This document shows, piece by piece, positions 1-8,845 of a stretch of 33,875 nt of DNA. Numbering within the stretch: position 1 is the stretch's first letter; every line of letters starts with the position of its first letter. A program made the translations under genes and the position numbers. A model generated the notes under the pieces. That model had not been told where the DNA came from, made no database searches, and saw only the letters and a list, made by a program, of their open reading frames with translations. Source of the stretch: Gammaproteobacteria bacterium (GTDB taxonomy: Bacteria; Pseudomonadota; Gammaproteobacteria; JAADHS01); NCBI GenBank assembly GCA_013151745.1, contig JAADHS010000094.1, positions 1-33,875 of the forward strand, in the 5' to 3' direction.

Positions 1-1
1 T

Positions 2-2389
2 GGCAATGTGATTGGCAGTGGAATGAGTAAGGAAGGTTTATTTTCAATTGTATTATCTGCAGCAATTCCAGACGGTGCAATATATATGGAATCCAGTTCC
101 GGTTCTTATGTTGACGAGGCGACAGGCGAAACGGTTTCTCCTACAGGTGGTCTGATGACAGTATTTACCAGTGAAGAATTTAAGGCGATGATGAAGGCAG
201 GTGCATTCGCAGCTCTTACGCCGGAAACAACAATATTAAGTAAAATTGTCAAACAAAAAATCACCGCAGGTACAATGGCCAGTACCGCTATCACTGAAGC
301 GATTACGCTTATTGAGACAGCCTTTATTGCTGACTCCAACCCAACCAATGGCATGGTGTCAGGCGATACGGTATTACGCAAAGGTAATCTGGTAACACCA
401 TTTGCGGCTTTTCCGGAAATTGCATTAGCGAAAAATCGCGCAATCAGTTTTTCCTATCTGGCAAAAAACCTTGGTGTTGCTCCAGTAAAAGTATTTGATC
501 TGATGATCAGCGATGTTAAAGATCTGGAGGATGGAGTTCTTGATGGAAAAGATAATGCGGGTGCTGCTCTGACAATTGTAAATAGCAACGGTGATATGAT
601 TGATCTGAGCAAGCGTGACCGAAAAAGTGATATTACGGTTGCACGGCAGAAATTATTTCAGAATACTTTAACCCGTCTAAGTGAAGGAAACCTGACGGAT
701 GAGGAAAAAGCACAGTTGCGTAGTCAGTTGAGTGGTGACAGTAATTTTAGCGCATTGATTGAAGAACAAATGGCAAAACGTGATCAGCAGATCATTGATG
801 CCCAGGCAGCGATTGCAGCGCAACTATTATTAACGGATCTGGTTGAATTACCCATGCTTGCGCCTCTGGCAGATGAAGATAATGATATTGGAAATAATGC
901 AGCGACATACACATTAAATGCAAATAAAGATGTGCCAGTAACGGTAAAATTGCGCAAGGATAATGTGCTGCAAAGTATCACAATTAATATGTTACGCTAC
1001 AACGATGCACAATTGCCTCCGATGATTGTTGCCAAAAGGGGCGAACAGATTACTGCAAGCATTAATAATCAGCTGGGTGAAGAAACAACCGTTCACTGGC
1101 ATGGGTTTAAAATTCCTGCCTCTGTAGATGGTGGTCCGGATAATCCCATTTCAGCCGGTGGTTCGTTTACACCGGTCATGATCTTGCAACAGCCTGCTGC
1201 GCCACTCTGGTTTCATCCTCATCCGCATAGCAAAACCGGTGAACAGGTGTATAACGGGCTTGCTGGCATTTTTATTATCAAAGATGATATAACCAATATG
1301 CTGGAAACCAGTAACGAATTACCAACAGGCGCATACGATATTCCATTGCTGATTCAGGATCGCCGTTTTAGTGATGTCGATAATGATGGTACTCTGGACG
1401 CAATGGATTACGCAACTTCGCCAATGGATCTGGGTGCTGGCATGTTAGGTAATCATGTGCTTGTAAACGGTGTTGAGTTGCCGAAAAAAACCGTTGAAAC
1501 GAGACAGTATCGCTTCAGGCTTTATAATGTTTCCAACGCAAGAACCTATAATTTTGCATTAAATGACGGTATGGTATTTAAAGTTATTGGTACCGATGGG
1601 GGTTTGTTAAATAGACCTGTATCAACAACTGAATTATTGCTGGCTCCTGCAGAGCGTGCAGAGATTGTTATCGATTTTTCATCTTACGCCGTGGGTGATG
1701 AAGTCATGCTAATCAGTAAATCCTTTGTTGGAAATCAGATGGGAATGATGGGAAGTACAATGGGTGGTATGAGTAGAATGGACGGCATGGGTGGAATGAA
1801 TGGCATGAATATGTCAATGCCCAACGGCGCAGAATTTAGTGTGATGCGTTTTGATGTAACAACACAGGTTACCGATCCGGTTACATTGTTTACCACACTG
1901 CCTTCATCGGCCGAAATAAATACCCGATGGGCAGCCGATGTGTCTGCTACCACAGCAACACGAAAATTTGTGATGGCGATGGGTGGCATGGATAATATGC
2001 AATCTACTGAAGTATCTGGTGGCGGTAACCAAATGAACGGCATGAGTTTTACGATTAATGGAAAATCATTTGATATGAATCGTGTGGATGAAACCATCAC
2101 AACGGGTGGTGCTGTAATAACAGAAGTTTGGGAAGTTACCAATATGTCGATGATGGCTCATCCTTTTCATGCGCACGCTATTCAGTATCAGGTGTTGTCA
2201 CGAAATGGCGTTGATGCATCCGGTACAGATCTGGGCTGGAAGGACACCGTGCTTGTCGCGCCGGGTCAGACAGTTAAGCTCGTCGGAAAATTTGACCCGT
2301 CTATTAGCTATGGGAAATACATGTATCATTGTCATATTCTTGAACACGAAGATAACGGCATGATGGGGATTTTCGAAGTCGTACAGTAA
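2..2389 (+). CDS. Multicopper oxidase (CueO/laccase-like), 5'-truncated by window edge
   Basis: The reading frame is open to the window edge, so the true start lies upstream; residue numbers here count from the GTG codon at base 8. The C-terminal two thirds is a cupredoxin-type multicopper oxidase. HWHG is near residue 363 and HPHPH near 403 (type 2/3 copper ligands). The C-terminal ligands are HPFHAH near 718 and HCHILEHED near 774, ending in the usual GMMG segment. Two methionine-rich loops (about residues 577-600 and 658-680) resemble the copper-binding Met-rich insert of CueO, suggesting cuprous-ion oxidation or copper tolerance in the periplasm or at the surface. Residues 1 to about 290 have no family I recognise; they contain helical, charged segments and the first cupredoxin fold begins after about 295. 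No copper-resistance partner gene is visible in the window. The gene ends at TAA just before a strong terminator. Confidence 0.9.
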   Translation, partial: GNVIGSGMSKEGLFSIVLSAAIPDGAIYMESSSGSYVDEATGETVSPTGGLMTVFTSEEFKAMMKAGAFAALTPETTILSKIVKQKITAGTMASTAITEAITLIETAFIADSNPTNGMVSGDTVLRKGNLVTPFAAFPEIALAKNRAISFSYLAKNLGVAPVKVFDLMISDVKDLEDGVLDGKDNAGAALTIVNSNGDMIDLSKRDRKSDITVARQKLFQNTLTRLSEGNLTDEEKAQLRSQLSGDSNFSALIEEQMAKRDQQIIDAQAAIAAQLLLTDLVELPMLAPLADEDNDIGNNAATYTLNANKDVPVTVKLRKDNVLQSITINMLRYNDAQLPPMIVAKRGEQITASINNQLGEETTVHWHGFKIPASVDGGPDNPISAGGSFTPVMILQQPAAPLWFHPHPHSKTGEQVYNGLAGIFIIKDDITNMLETSNELPTGAYDIPLLIQDRRFSDVDNDGTLDAMDYATSPMDLGAGMLGNHVLVNGVELPKKTVETRQYRFRLYNVSNARTYNFALNDGMVFKVIGTDGGLLNRPVSTTELLLAPAERAEIVIDFSSYAVGDEVMLISKSFVGNQMGMMGSTMGGMSRMDGMGGMNGMNMSMPNGAEFSVMRFDVTTQVTDPVTLFTTLPSSAEINTRWAADVSATTATRKFVMAMGGMDNMQSTEVSGGGNQMNGMSFTINGKSFDMNRVDETITTGGAVITEVWEVTNMSMMAHPFHAHAIQYQVLSRNGVDASGTDLGWKDTVLVAPGQTVKLVGKFDPSISYGKYMYHCHILEHEDNGMMGIFEVVQ

Positions 2390-2412
2390 TTATTAACTGT
2401 TTACCGAAGCTG

Positions 2413-2444
2413 AAAACACCACATATTGATATGTGGTGTTTTTT
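2413..2444. terminator. Strong intrinsic terminator after the multicopper oxidase
   Basis: A near-perfect stem, AAAACACCACATA paired with TATGTGGTGTTTT around a four-base loop, is followed by a T run on the + strand. The A run on its left also makes it usable from the - strand. It lies 24 bases after the oxidase stop, between that gene and the convergent DUF2058 gene, so it probably serves both. Confidence 0.85.
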
Positions 2445-2575
2445 ATCTGAGTATCCTTTTTCACTATTACTCACCATTAATCTGATAACCCTCATCGTTT
2501 GAGCTATGTTGAGGGGGCTAAGGCATTTAAAGCGAAACATCAGTTAGCAATATAGATTTGAAACCTGTTTTATTG

Positions 2576-3121
2576 TTACCACATCAAATCATCTGGAATT
2601 TTATAGTCTGCATAAGGGTCATTTTCATCCGGTTCTTGTTGAGTCTCCGGCGCACATAAAATAATAATATCGGGGTCACGTTGTTTGATTTTTTCTGCCA
2701 CGACGGTAGGCACCAGCTCATAACTTTGGCCCAGTTTGGCCAGAGCAAGATACCCTGAACAGAGTTGTTTATGGATAGCTTCATTTAAATATAAATGTTT
2801 AATTTTGTTCTGGTCAGTAAAATTATATATCTGTTCTCCGTCTCGTTCTATAATTCGGTTTGACTCAATTAATTGCTTAATTTGAGCGATGATTGCCTTA
2901 TGTTCTGCTTTTTCTTTACGTTTCTGATTCAAGTGGCGATCTTGTGTCAACTTATCCGCTTGAGCTTGTTGGACAAGCAACGTGGCCTCACTGGGCGAGA
3001 CCGTTTGCCCTTTTTTTCGTTTTTTCTTTTGGTTTTGATGTTTCTCTTGTTTGACCTTCTTGGCTTTTTTTTCATCGACCAAGCCGGTTTTTTTTAATTG
3101 GTCAAATAATGAATTATTCAT
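2576..3121 (-). CDS. yaiL: DUF2058 family protein (YaiL-like)
   Basis: 181 residues, the usual size for this family. The N-terminus starts MNNSLFDQLKKTGLVDEKKA and runs into a very basic Lys/Gln-rich helix (about residues 20-75) predicted to be a coiled coil. The C-terminal half is globular and ends with the family hallmark DPYADYKIPDDLMW. Family members are described as nucleoprotein or polynucleotide-associated proteins, but the biochemical role is not established; the basic stretch is compatible with nucleic-acid binding. The ATG at 3121 has a good upstream AAAGGAAAGG Shine-Dalgarno region. It is followed by the convergent terminator shared with the oxidase gene. The identification is firm and the function open. 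Confidence 0.9.
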   Translation of the reverse strand: MNNSLFDQLKKTGLVDEKKAKKVKQEKHQNQKKKRKKGQTVSPSEATLLVQQAQADKLTQDRHLNQKRKEKAEHKAIIAQIKQLIESNRIIERDGEQIYNFTDQNKIKHLYLNEAIHKQLCSGYLALAKLGQSYELVPTVVAEKIKQRDPDIIILCAPETQQEPDENDPYADYKIPDDLMW

Positions 3122-3253
3122 TTTACATTACCTTTCCTTTTTTAGTTTATTTACAGCCTCCTGGATTCGGCATCAGTGAGTTCACTGAGGAATGGTGGCT
3201 TACAAACGTTACGAGCCTATTGTTGCTGGTGATCGGGGGTGAAAGTCCGAACA

Positions 3254-6200
3254 TCAGGTTTCTTGCAGCAAGTTTAACAGTTCTTCGATATTAACTTTAC
3301 CTGCGACTTCGGATCCGGCTAGTAAATTGTCAGCCAGGTCTCTTTTGCCTTGATGTAAAGCGACTATTTTTTCTTCAATGGTGTTTTTAGTAATCATTCG
3401 ATAGACGGTTACCGGGCGTTTTTGGCCGATTCTGTGCGCGCGGTCTGAGGCTTGGTCTTCCACTGCGGGGTTCCACCATGGGTCCATATGAATGACGTAG
3501 TCCGCTGCGGTGAGGTTTAAACCCACCCCGCCTGCTTTTAAGCTGATCAAAAAAAGGTCGCCTACGCCAGACTGAAATGCGTTGACTCGTTTTTTCCGCT
3601 CTTTAGCGGGGGTGCTGCCGTCGAGATATTGATATTTAATACCCATGCTATTCAGCTTTTCCCTGATGATGGAAAGGTGATCGACAAATTGGCTAAAAAC
3701 CAGAGCCTTGTGATTGTTGTCTAGTAATTCCTGCACAACATCAACAAAAAGTGCTAATTTAGAACTAGCTGGTGCTCCGGCCTTGAGCACTAATGCAGGA
3801 TTGCAGCAGGCTCTACGCAGTCGTGTAATTTCAGCGAGAATTTCTAGCTGTCTATGGCCTTGAGGCAGATCACTCTGGTTGAATTTATCGACCGCTTCGC
3901 GGCGTAATGCTTCATACAGCGTGGCTTCGTCTTTGCTCATTTCAACTTGTAAGGCAATTTCGGTACGAGGAGGCAGTTCTTTCAATACTTGAGTTTTTGT
4001 TCTTCGCAAAATGTAGGGGTGTATCAATTTTTTTAGTTTTTGTCGAACGTCAATGGAGTCATCTCGGACGATCGGGTTGGCATAACGGGCATTAAAATTT
4101 TCCATTGATCCCAGCAGTCCCGGATTAATAAAACGAAATAAATTCCAGAGTTCGCCAAGATGATTTTCGATGGGGGTGCCGGTCATAACAATTTTGACTT
4201 CGGCTTTGAGGCGCATAATGGCTTGTGATCGTTTTGTCGCCGCATTTTTAATGGCTTGTGCTTCATCAAGAATAGTTGTTGACCACGTGACACTTTCCAT
4301 CTGCTCGATATTGTTTTGTATTAAGCCGTAACTGCATATGACAACATCGAAGGCCGTTACGTTTTTGAGCACGGTCTCTCGCTTGGACTCTCGGTAGTCA
4401 ATAATATTCAAGGTTGGGGAGAAGCGCTCAATTTCATCCATCCAGTTCATTGCGACCGATGTGGGTGCTACAACCAGGGCAGGGCCCTGACTGGCGCGGT
4501 GCAGTAGCAGGGCGATCGCCTGCACGGTTTTCCCTAAGCCCATATCATCCGCCAAACACGCACCCACACCCCAGTGTGCTAGGCGAACCAGCCATTGAAA
4601 GCCTTCTTTTTGATAATCTCGTAATTCGGCTTGTAATGTTGATGGGGTTTCAGGGACGAGTTCCATCGCTTCATGAAAACGCGAAATATACGATTTCCAG
4701 GCTTTATCTGAATTGAGTTTTCCAACTTCGCTGGCCATCTCATCTAATGCCAGTGCTGCGAGCGGATGTAATTTTATTTTTCCATCCTGTTCTTCACCAA
4801 AGGCGTGGAGTTCAGAAATTCGATTTTTAAACGTACTTGTCAGGGCGATAAATTGACCATCAGCAAGGGAAATGAATCGGCCTTTAGCATTTCGTGTTAA
4901 GTCCATTAATCGCTGCATATTCAGTACCTGGCCATCATCAAGTTTAATTTCACCACCGGCAGAAAACCAATTGTTTTCTTTTTTGATCACCATTTTAAAA
5001 TCTGACAATCCGATAGTTTGATTGACTTTGAGTTTTTCTCCTTCTGGCCAGGAGATGATGGCATTTTTTAGTTCTTTCAGTCCTAATAATATTTCCAGGC
5101 ATTGTTCAGGGTCAAGTGTGACCCATGCATCGTCAATCATCTCGATGTTACTTAATTCAGGACATTGATCAATGATGTTTTGCATATTTTGAAGTTCTAA
5201 TTTTAAATCTCGGGTGGTTTGCAAGCGCTTGCCTGCCACTTCGGCAATGATTGTTTTTCCTCCTGTACCAGGACGAGAATAGGGGCCTTTGTGGATAAAT
5301 ACCTGAGTTCGTGCTTCAATTTTCAAGCCGTCTTCCAGGGGAGAAAGTAGCATGTGTATTGTACTATCCGCGTCCACATTTTCTGCTGCACTGGCGTCGC
5401 CACCGATATCGGAATGAATATCAACAAAAGGGGCGATTGCACCGATCGATGAGAGTACTTTATCTTTGGCTTCAATGGGGATGTTCAGACTACGGCCAAT
5501 GAGTGAGGCAAGATGTCTTTGTTCTGATGTGGTTTCAATGACTTTCCATTGTGTTTCCGTTTGTTTAACCAGAGAGATTGTTGCATCTTCGTCAAACTTG
5601 GGTGTCATTTTAATCGTCAGATAGCGACCTGTTTTTGTTATCTGGATTTCAGGGGAGCCTTTGACCAGTTCTAGGTGAGTTTGATTTTTATGCTCTAAAA
5701 AAAGCAAGGGATGTCCGACTAAGGACAGCAATAAACGATTTTCGTCAAAGTAATATGAGGCGCCCCAGTAGTCTCTAGACACCGTAATTGATTTGCTTGC
5801 CTGAATATCTTGCTCTGTTAGACAGTCAAAGCTGTGTTGATCTTCTGCTAAACGTTTCAAGGCGACTTTTCGACCTGCAGACCAGCGACCTTTTGTATTT
5901 TGTTTTTGTTCTTTGACCGAAATATCTGATAAAAATGAATCATTCAATGAAAGAATCCAGATGAGTCTTGATTTGTTTTTGATGTTTTCTTTTTTATGGT
6001 TACTGCTCAGATGAGACATAGCGTCTAATGCGCGTTCCCACGGTTCTTTGATTTTGATAATGTCAACCGTGCTGATAAAGCCACAGGATTGTCGCAGTTG
6101 GGCGGCTTGTTTTGCATTTTTTTTCGCGTCGTTGTCATCAAGACGAGAGAGTAATTCATAATATTCGGCAAGTAACCACAAGTAGCCGGATTTTTTTAAG

Positions 6201-7384
6201 TCGGTTATACAGAGTTTTAAGCTTGCGATATGTTGTTTTGCGATATTCTTATCCATCCACAAAAGTACGAGTACTTGAATGTAATATCCTGTTGCGCTGC
6301 CACTGTCTGGCCATTTCCCCAGTGAGTTGAGGACATAGGGCTGAGTCTTTTTTCCCGAAAGAAATGCCGCCAGATATGAAAACATGTGGTAAATGTGATG
6401 ATGATCAACCAGTTCTTCAGAGTTTAGTGCGGTTTTTAGGTATTCCTTGATGCGTGCCATATCGTGCGATGTACCACGACGAAAGAGTGCAAGAATAAAA
6501 AATATACTACAGAGATTTTCAATGACGACTTTGCGTTTTTTTATTGCTTTTCCTAGAGCCTTAATGGACAGTTCAAATTTTTCTATGGCCTGATCGTTAT
6601 GCCCCTGCAAAAACAAAATCGCGGATTCTAGCATAGGTTTGTGATAATGATCGGCGTGACAAAGTAAGTTTTTTGTTCTGTCGAGGTCACCTCGAAGCAG
6701 CAAAAATTTTGATATTTCGAAAATTAAATCAGGTGTAAGTCGATCGATTTGGTTATTTTGGGCGTTGATAAGCCATTCAAGCAGTTCATCGATATTTTCC
6801 ATGACGGACATCGAGCTGTGAAAAGCGGCAGAGAGCGCGACGTTTGAAATTATCGAAGGTAATTTGATAAACCATTTCGGGTTGAACGGTTTGAAACAGA
6901 TTTCTATGAGTGGATTGCACTGATAATATTCATTAAAGCGCCCGCAATATTTAAGTGTTGCAATGGTTTGCTTCTCTTGGTCTAGATAAAGAGCGATTCT
7001 CATTTCACGAACGGCCTGTTGCCAGGTAAGTTCCCTGGTGCGATACCCGCTATGGCTCAGGGGAATTACATTTTGTACGACCTCTGCCATTTTCGCAAAA
7101 GTACCTGCTGCTAGCGCTTGCTTTGAAGTCGCCTCTATCGTTGTTGGAGGACAGTAAAAGGCTCTATTTTTTTCATAGATTAATTTGTTTTTGACTAACT
7201 CACGTATCAGCGGTTTTAGTGTATTTATATTATGTTCTTTGCCGCCTTCATGTGTCGCGCCTAACTGTTTTACGCACTTAACCAGTGGCGTTATGCTCAT
7301 TGGCTCATAGGCCACTGATAACAGCTGAATAAGTAAAGTTGAAATAGGGGGAGGCGTAAATTTTTTTGGTTTGCGGTCAGGCAT
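3254..7384 (-). CDS. Very large SNF2/RAD54-family DEAD-like ATPase
   Basis: About 1376 residues from the ATG at 7384; a TTG at 7465 would add 27 residues. Neither start has a clear ribosome site, and a TTGCAA -35-like box overlaps the TTG, which favours the ATG. The C-terminal 450 residues are a full Swi2/Snf2 motor. Residue numbers counted from the TTG are: Walker A LADDMGLGKT near 975, DEAQ (motif II) near 1067, MTGTPIENHLGELWNLF (motif III region), and the helicase C core with GGVGLNLTAADYVIHMD near 1320 and QASDRAHRIGQKRPV (motif VI). All key residues look intact, so it should be an active DNA-dependent translocase. The N-terminal 900 residues are unassigned: a probable winged-helix segment near 35-110, then helical TPR-like repeats. 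I do not see the SWIM zinc finger common in bacterial HepA-type SNF2 proteins. No methylase or nuclease partner is adjacent. Confidence 0.9.
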   Translation of the reverse strand: MPDRKPKKFTPPPISTLLIQLLSVAYEPMSITPLVKCVKQLGATHEGGKEHNINTLKPLIRELVKNKLIYEKNRAFYCPPTTIEATSKQALAAGTFAKMAEVVQNVIPLSHSGYRTRELTWQQAVREMRIALYLDQEKQTIATLKYCGRFNEYYQCNPLIEICFKPFNPKWFIKLPSIISNVALSAAFHSSMSVMENIDELLEWLINAQNNQIDRLTPDLIFEISKFLLLRGDLDRTKNLLCHADHYHKPMLESAILFLQGHNDQAIEKFELSIKALGKAIKKRKVVIENLCSIFFILALFRRGTSHDMARIKEYLKTALNSEELVDHHHIYHMFSYLAAFLSGKKTQPYVLNSLGKWPDSGSATGYYIQVLVLLWMDKNIAKQHIASLKLCITDLKKSGYLWLLAEYYELLSRLDDNDAKKNAKQAAQLRQSCGFISTVDIIKIKEPWERALDAMSHLSSNHKKENIKNKSRLIWILSLNDSFLSDISVKEQKQNTKGRWSAGRKVALKRLAEDQHSFDCLTEQDIQASKSITVSRDYWGASYYFDENRLLLSLVGHPLLFLEHKNQTHLELVKGSPEIQITKTGRYLTIKMTPKFDEDATISLVKQTETQWKVIETTSEQRHLASLIGRSLNIPIEAKDKVLSSIGAIAPFVDIHSDIGGDASAAENVDADSTIHMLLSPLEDGLKIEARTQVFIHKGPYSRPGTGGKTIIAEVAGKRLQTTRDLKLELQNMQNIIDQCPELSNIEMIDDAWVTLDPEQCLEILLGLKELKNAIISWPEGEKLKVNQTIGLSDFKMVIKKENNWFSAGGEIKLDDGQVLNMQRLMDLTRNAKGRFISLADGQFIALTSTFKNRISELHAFGEEQDGKIKLHPLAALALDEMASEVGKLNSDKAWKSYISRFHEAMELVPETPSTLQAELRDYQKEGFQWLVRLAHWGVGACLADDMGLGKTVQAIALLLHRASQGPALVVAPTSVAMNWMDEIERFSPTLNIIDYRESKRETVLKNVTAFDVVICSYGLIQNNIEQMESVTWSTTILDEAQAIKNAATKRSQAIMRLKAEVKIVMTGTPIENHLGELWNLFRFINPGLLGSMENFNARYANPIVRDDSIDVRQKLKKLIHPYILRRTKTQVLKELPPRTEIALQVEMSKDEATLYEALRREAVDKFNQSDLPQGHRQLEILAEITRLRRACCNPALVLKAGAPASSKLALFVDVVQELLDNNHKALVFSQFVDHLSIIREKLNSMGIKYQYLDGSTPAKERKKRVNAFQSGVGDLFLISLKAGGVGLNLTAADYVIHMDPWWNPAVEDQASDRAHRIGQKRPVTVYRMITKNTIEEKIVALHQGKRDLADNLLAGSEVAGKVNIEELLNLLQET

Positions 7385-7508
7385 AGGAATGTAATCTGTA
7401 TCAAGCAATTTAGGGGGTCGTGTTTTTAAAATAGCATATACAATATTGTTGTGCTGCGGTTGCAATAGGCTACATTGTTATAGTTCTGCTTGTGTTAAAT
7501 AAAGAAAC

Positions 7509-7535
7509 AGCGTGCTCATGAGCACGCTATATCCA
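7509..7535 (-). terminator. Intrinsic terminator of the DsbA-like gene
   Basis: Bases 7509-7528 are a perfect 20-base palindrome (AGCGTGCTCA then its complement). Read on the - strand it is followed by a T-rich tail (GTTTCTTTATTT). It starts 23 bases downstream of the DsbA-like stop codon, as expected for a Rho-independent terminator separating that gene from the SNF2 gene. Confidence 0.7.
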
Positions 7536-7551
7536 ACTGAGTTTTCTAGGT

Positions 7552-8376
7552 TCAATGATCGTGACCGTCGTCTTTATGTTTCTGTTTGATTTCTTTAGGT
7601 GCTGGAAGCGTGGCAAAGGCCGGCGCGTTGCTATCCCCTTTTGCGAGAATAAGAGCGTAGATAACGGGCGGCATAGAGGAGGCCTTTCTGCCGTTGATTA
7701 CCACTAATGGGGTGCCTCTGATGTTATGCGCTTCGGCATAATCAATGTCTTCTTTAAGCCGTTTAGCCGTTTCAGATGAGTTCACACAGGTTTCAATAGT
7801 TTTGCGTTCGTTAGCGTCTGTTGTTACGGTGTTCCATATCCCTTCAATGCTGAGAAACGATTGCTGCCTGAGTAATTCTAGTTTTACATCGTCAAGAGTA
7901 GGTTGGTCGGACAGGCAGATTAATATTTTTGCAGCGAGACAGCTGACCCCTGGCTTTTTACTGGGAAAGGCATGAGGATTACATTCTTTGTCTAGCGGGA
8001 AGTGCCGAGACTCGATTGCCCAGGAGTCAGGTGGGGTGACCTCTCTTAACTCTTCCAGGGCAAAGCTTAAATTTTTACAATGAGGGCATTGGATGTCTAT
8101 CCACTCTACCAGTTGAACTGGCATTTTTTCTGAGCCAAAGGTAATGCGCTCAGGTGATGCGGGTTGGTCTATGAGTTTGGCCTTACGGTGTTCGTCAATA
8201 AGGTTGCTCATTGCTTGTTGGTCTTCCGGAGCAAACTTGGAAAGAAAAGTAGTCAGCCCTGATGGTGTTTTGGTGGTGTCGTCGGCAGCTAAGACTGGGC
8301 TCAATATTAAGGAAAGCGAGACCAGTGAGGCGAACAATAGGGTCGGTTTAAACATGATAAATGAAAGCGGATGCAT
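7552..8376 (-). CDS. Exported DsbA/DsbG-like thiol:disulfide oxidoreductase
   Basis: 274 residues. A signal peptide is clear: a hydrophobic run from about residue 9 to 28 ends in SPVLA, with likely cleavage after Ala30. The thioredoxin-fold active site is CPHC at 97-100, preceded by VEWIDIQ, and the cis-proline loop is RGTPLVVING at 220-229. Extra cysteines at 132, 146, 154 and 197 could form structural disulfides. The tail KHKDDGHDH is histidine-rich. The ATG at 8376 is preferred because AGGGA lies seven bases upstream; an internal ATG at 8355 gives a cleaner signal peptide but has no ribosome site. It is best placed in the Thioredoxin_4/DsbA-like superfamily, acting in the periplasm. Its redox partner is not in the window, so the choice between oxidase and isomerase is open. 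Confidence 0.85.
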   Translation of the reverse strand: MHPLSFIMFKPTLLFASLVSLSLILSPVLAADDTTKTPSGLTTFLSKFAPEDQQAMSNLIDEHRKAKLIDQPASPERITFGSEKMPVQLVEWIDIQCPHCKNLSFALEELREVTPPDSWAIESRHFPLDKECNPHAFPSKKPGVSCLAAKILICLSDQPTLDDVKLELLRQQSFLSIEGIWNTVTTDANERKTIETCVNSSETAKRLKEDIDYAEAHNIRGTPLVVINGRKASSMPPVIYALILAKGDSNAPAFATLPAPKEIKQKHKDDGHDH

Positions 8377-8602
8377 TTGAAATTCCCTGTAAACTGTGTT
8401 GTCATTGAATGGTGGCTTTTTGTCTCAAGTTTTTTATTCTACACGAGAGTCGGCTCTTTTTTGTAGCTTGTGGGTGAAGATTGTTCGCGTCCAACTGTAT
8501 TTTTTAGAATAAATCAAGAACTTGTGTTATGTGCCGTGGCCAATTGATTTTTCTAGGATTATACCTATGTTAAGGCGATCGAGGGAGTAGAGAGCATTCA
8601 TT

Positions 8603-8845
8603 ATGTGGTGGGTTTATATTGTAAGCTGTGCGGATACGACACTGTATACGGGGATGACGACAGATGTCGAACGACGTGTTGCAGAACACAATTCGGCAAG
8701 CCCGCTGGCAGCTAAGTATACGCGTGCGCGCCAACCTGTCGTTTTGGTTTATAAAGAAGCGTGTCATTCTCGTTCTACGGCGGCGCGTCGAGAATATGAA
8801 ATAAAAAAAATGGGTAGAGCGGCTAAGGAGGCATTGTGTGGCTAG
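8603..8845 (+). CDS. GIY-YIG nuclease superfamily protein (YhbQ/UPF0213-like)
   Basis: 80 residues, a single-domain GIY-YIG protein. The signature appears as VYIVSCADTTLYTGMT (residues 4-19). Downstream are the conserved Arg of ERRVAEHN and the Glu of REYEIKKM, both expected in the catalytic core. This short class (UPF0213) has been linked to DNA repair or nucleic-acid cleavage but its physiological substrate is poorly defined. GGAG lies about 18 bases before the ATG. The stop codon overlaps the miaA start by eight bases and the miaA ribosome site lies inside this gene, so translation is probably coupled. Confidence 0.88.
   Translation: MWWVYIVSCADTTLYTGMTTDVERRVAEHNSASPLAAKYTRARQPVVLVYKEACHSRSTAARREYEIKKMGRAAKEALCG

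Noticed and set aside
1735-2142. 135-residue - strand frame
   Set aside because: Antisense to the Met-rich and C-terminal coding part of the multicopper oxidase; the repeated Met codons on + (atg) create Ile/Pro/His-rich shadow sequence with no family character.
2489-2515. CCCTCA...TGAGGG stem near the convergent terminator
   Set aside because: Six base pairs with a 15-base loop and no T run; too weak beside the strong terminator at 2413.
3173-3188. TCAGTGA GT TCACTGA palindrome upstream of the DUF2058 gene
   Set aside because: Seven-base arms with a two-base centre in an AT-rich gap; no T run and no known operator, so not called as a feature.
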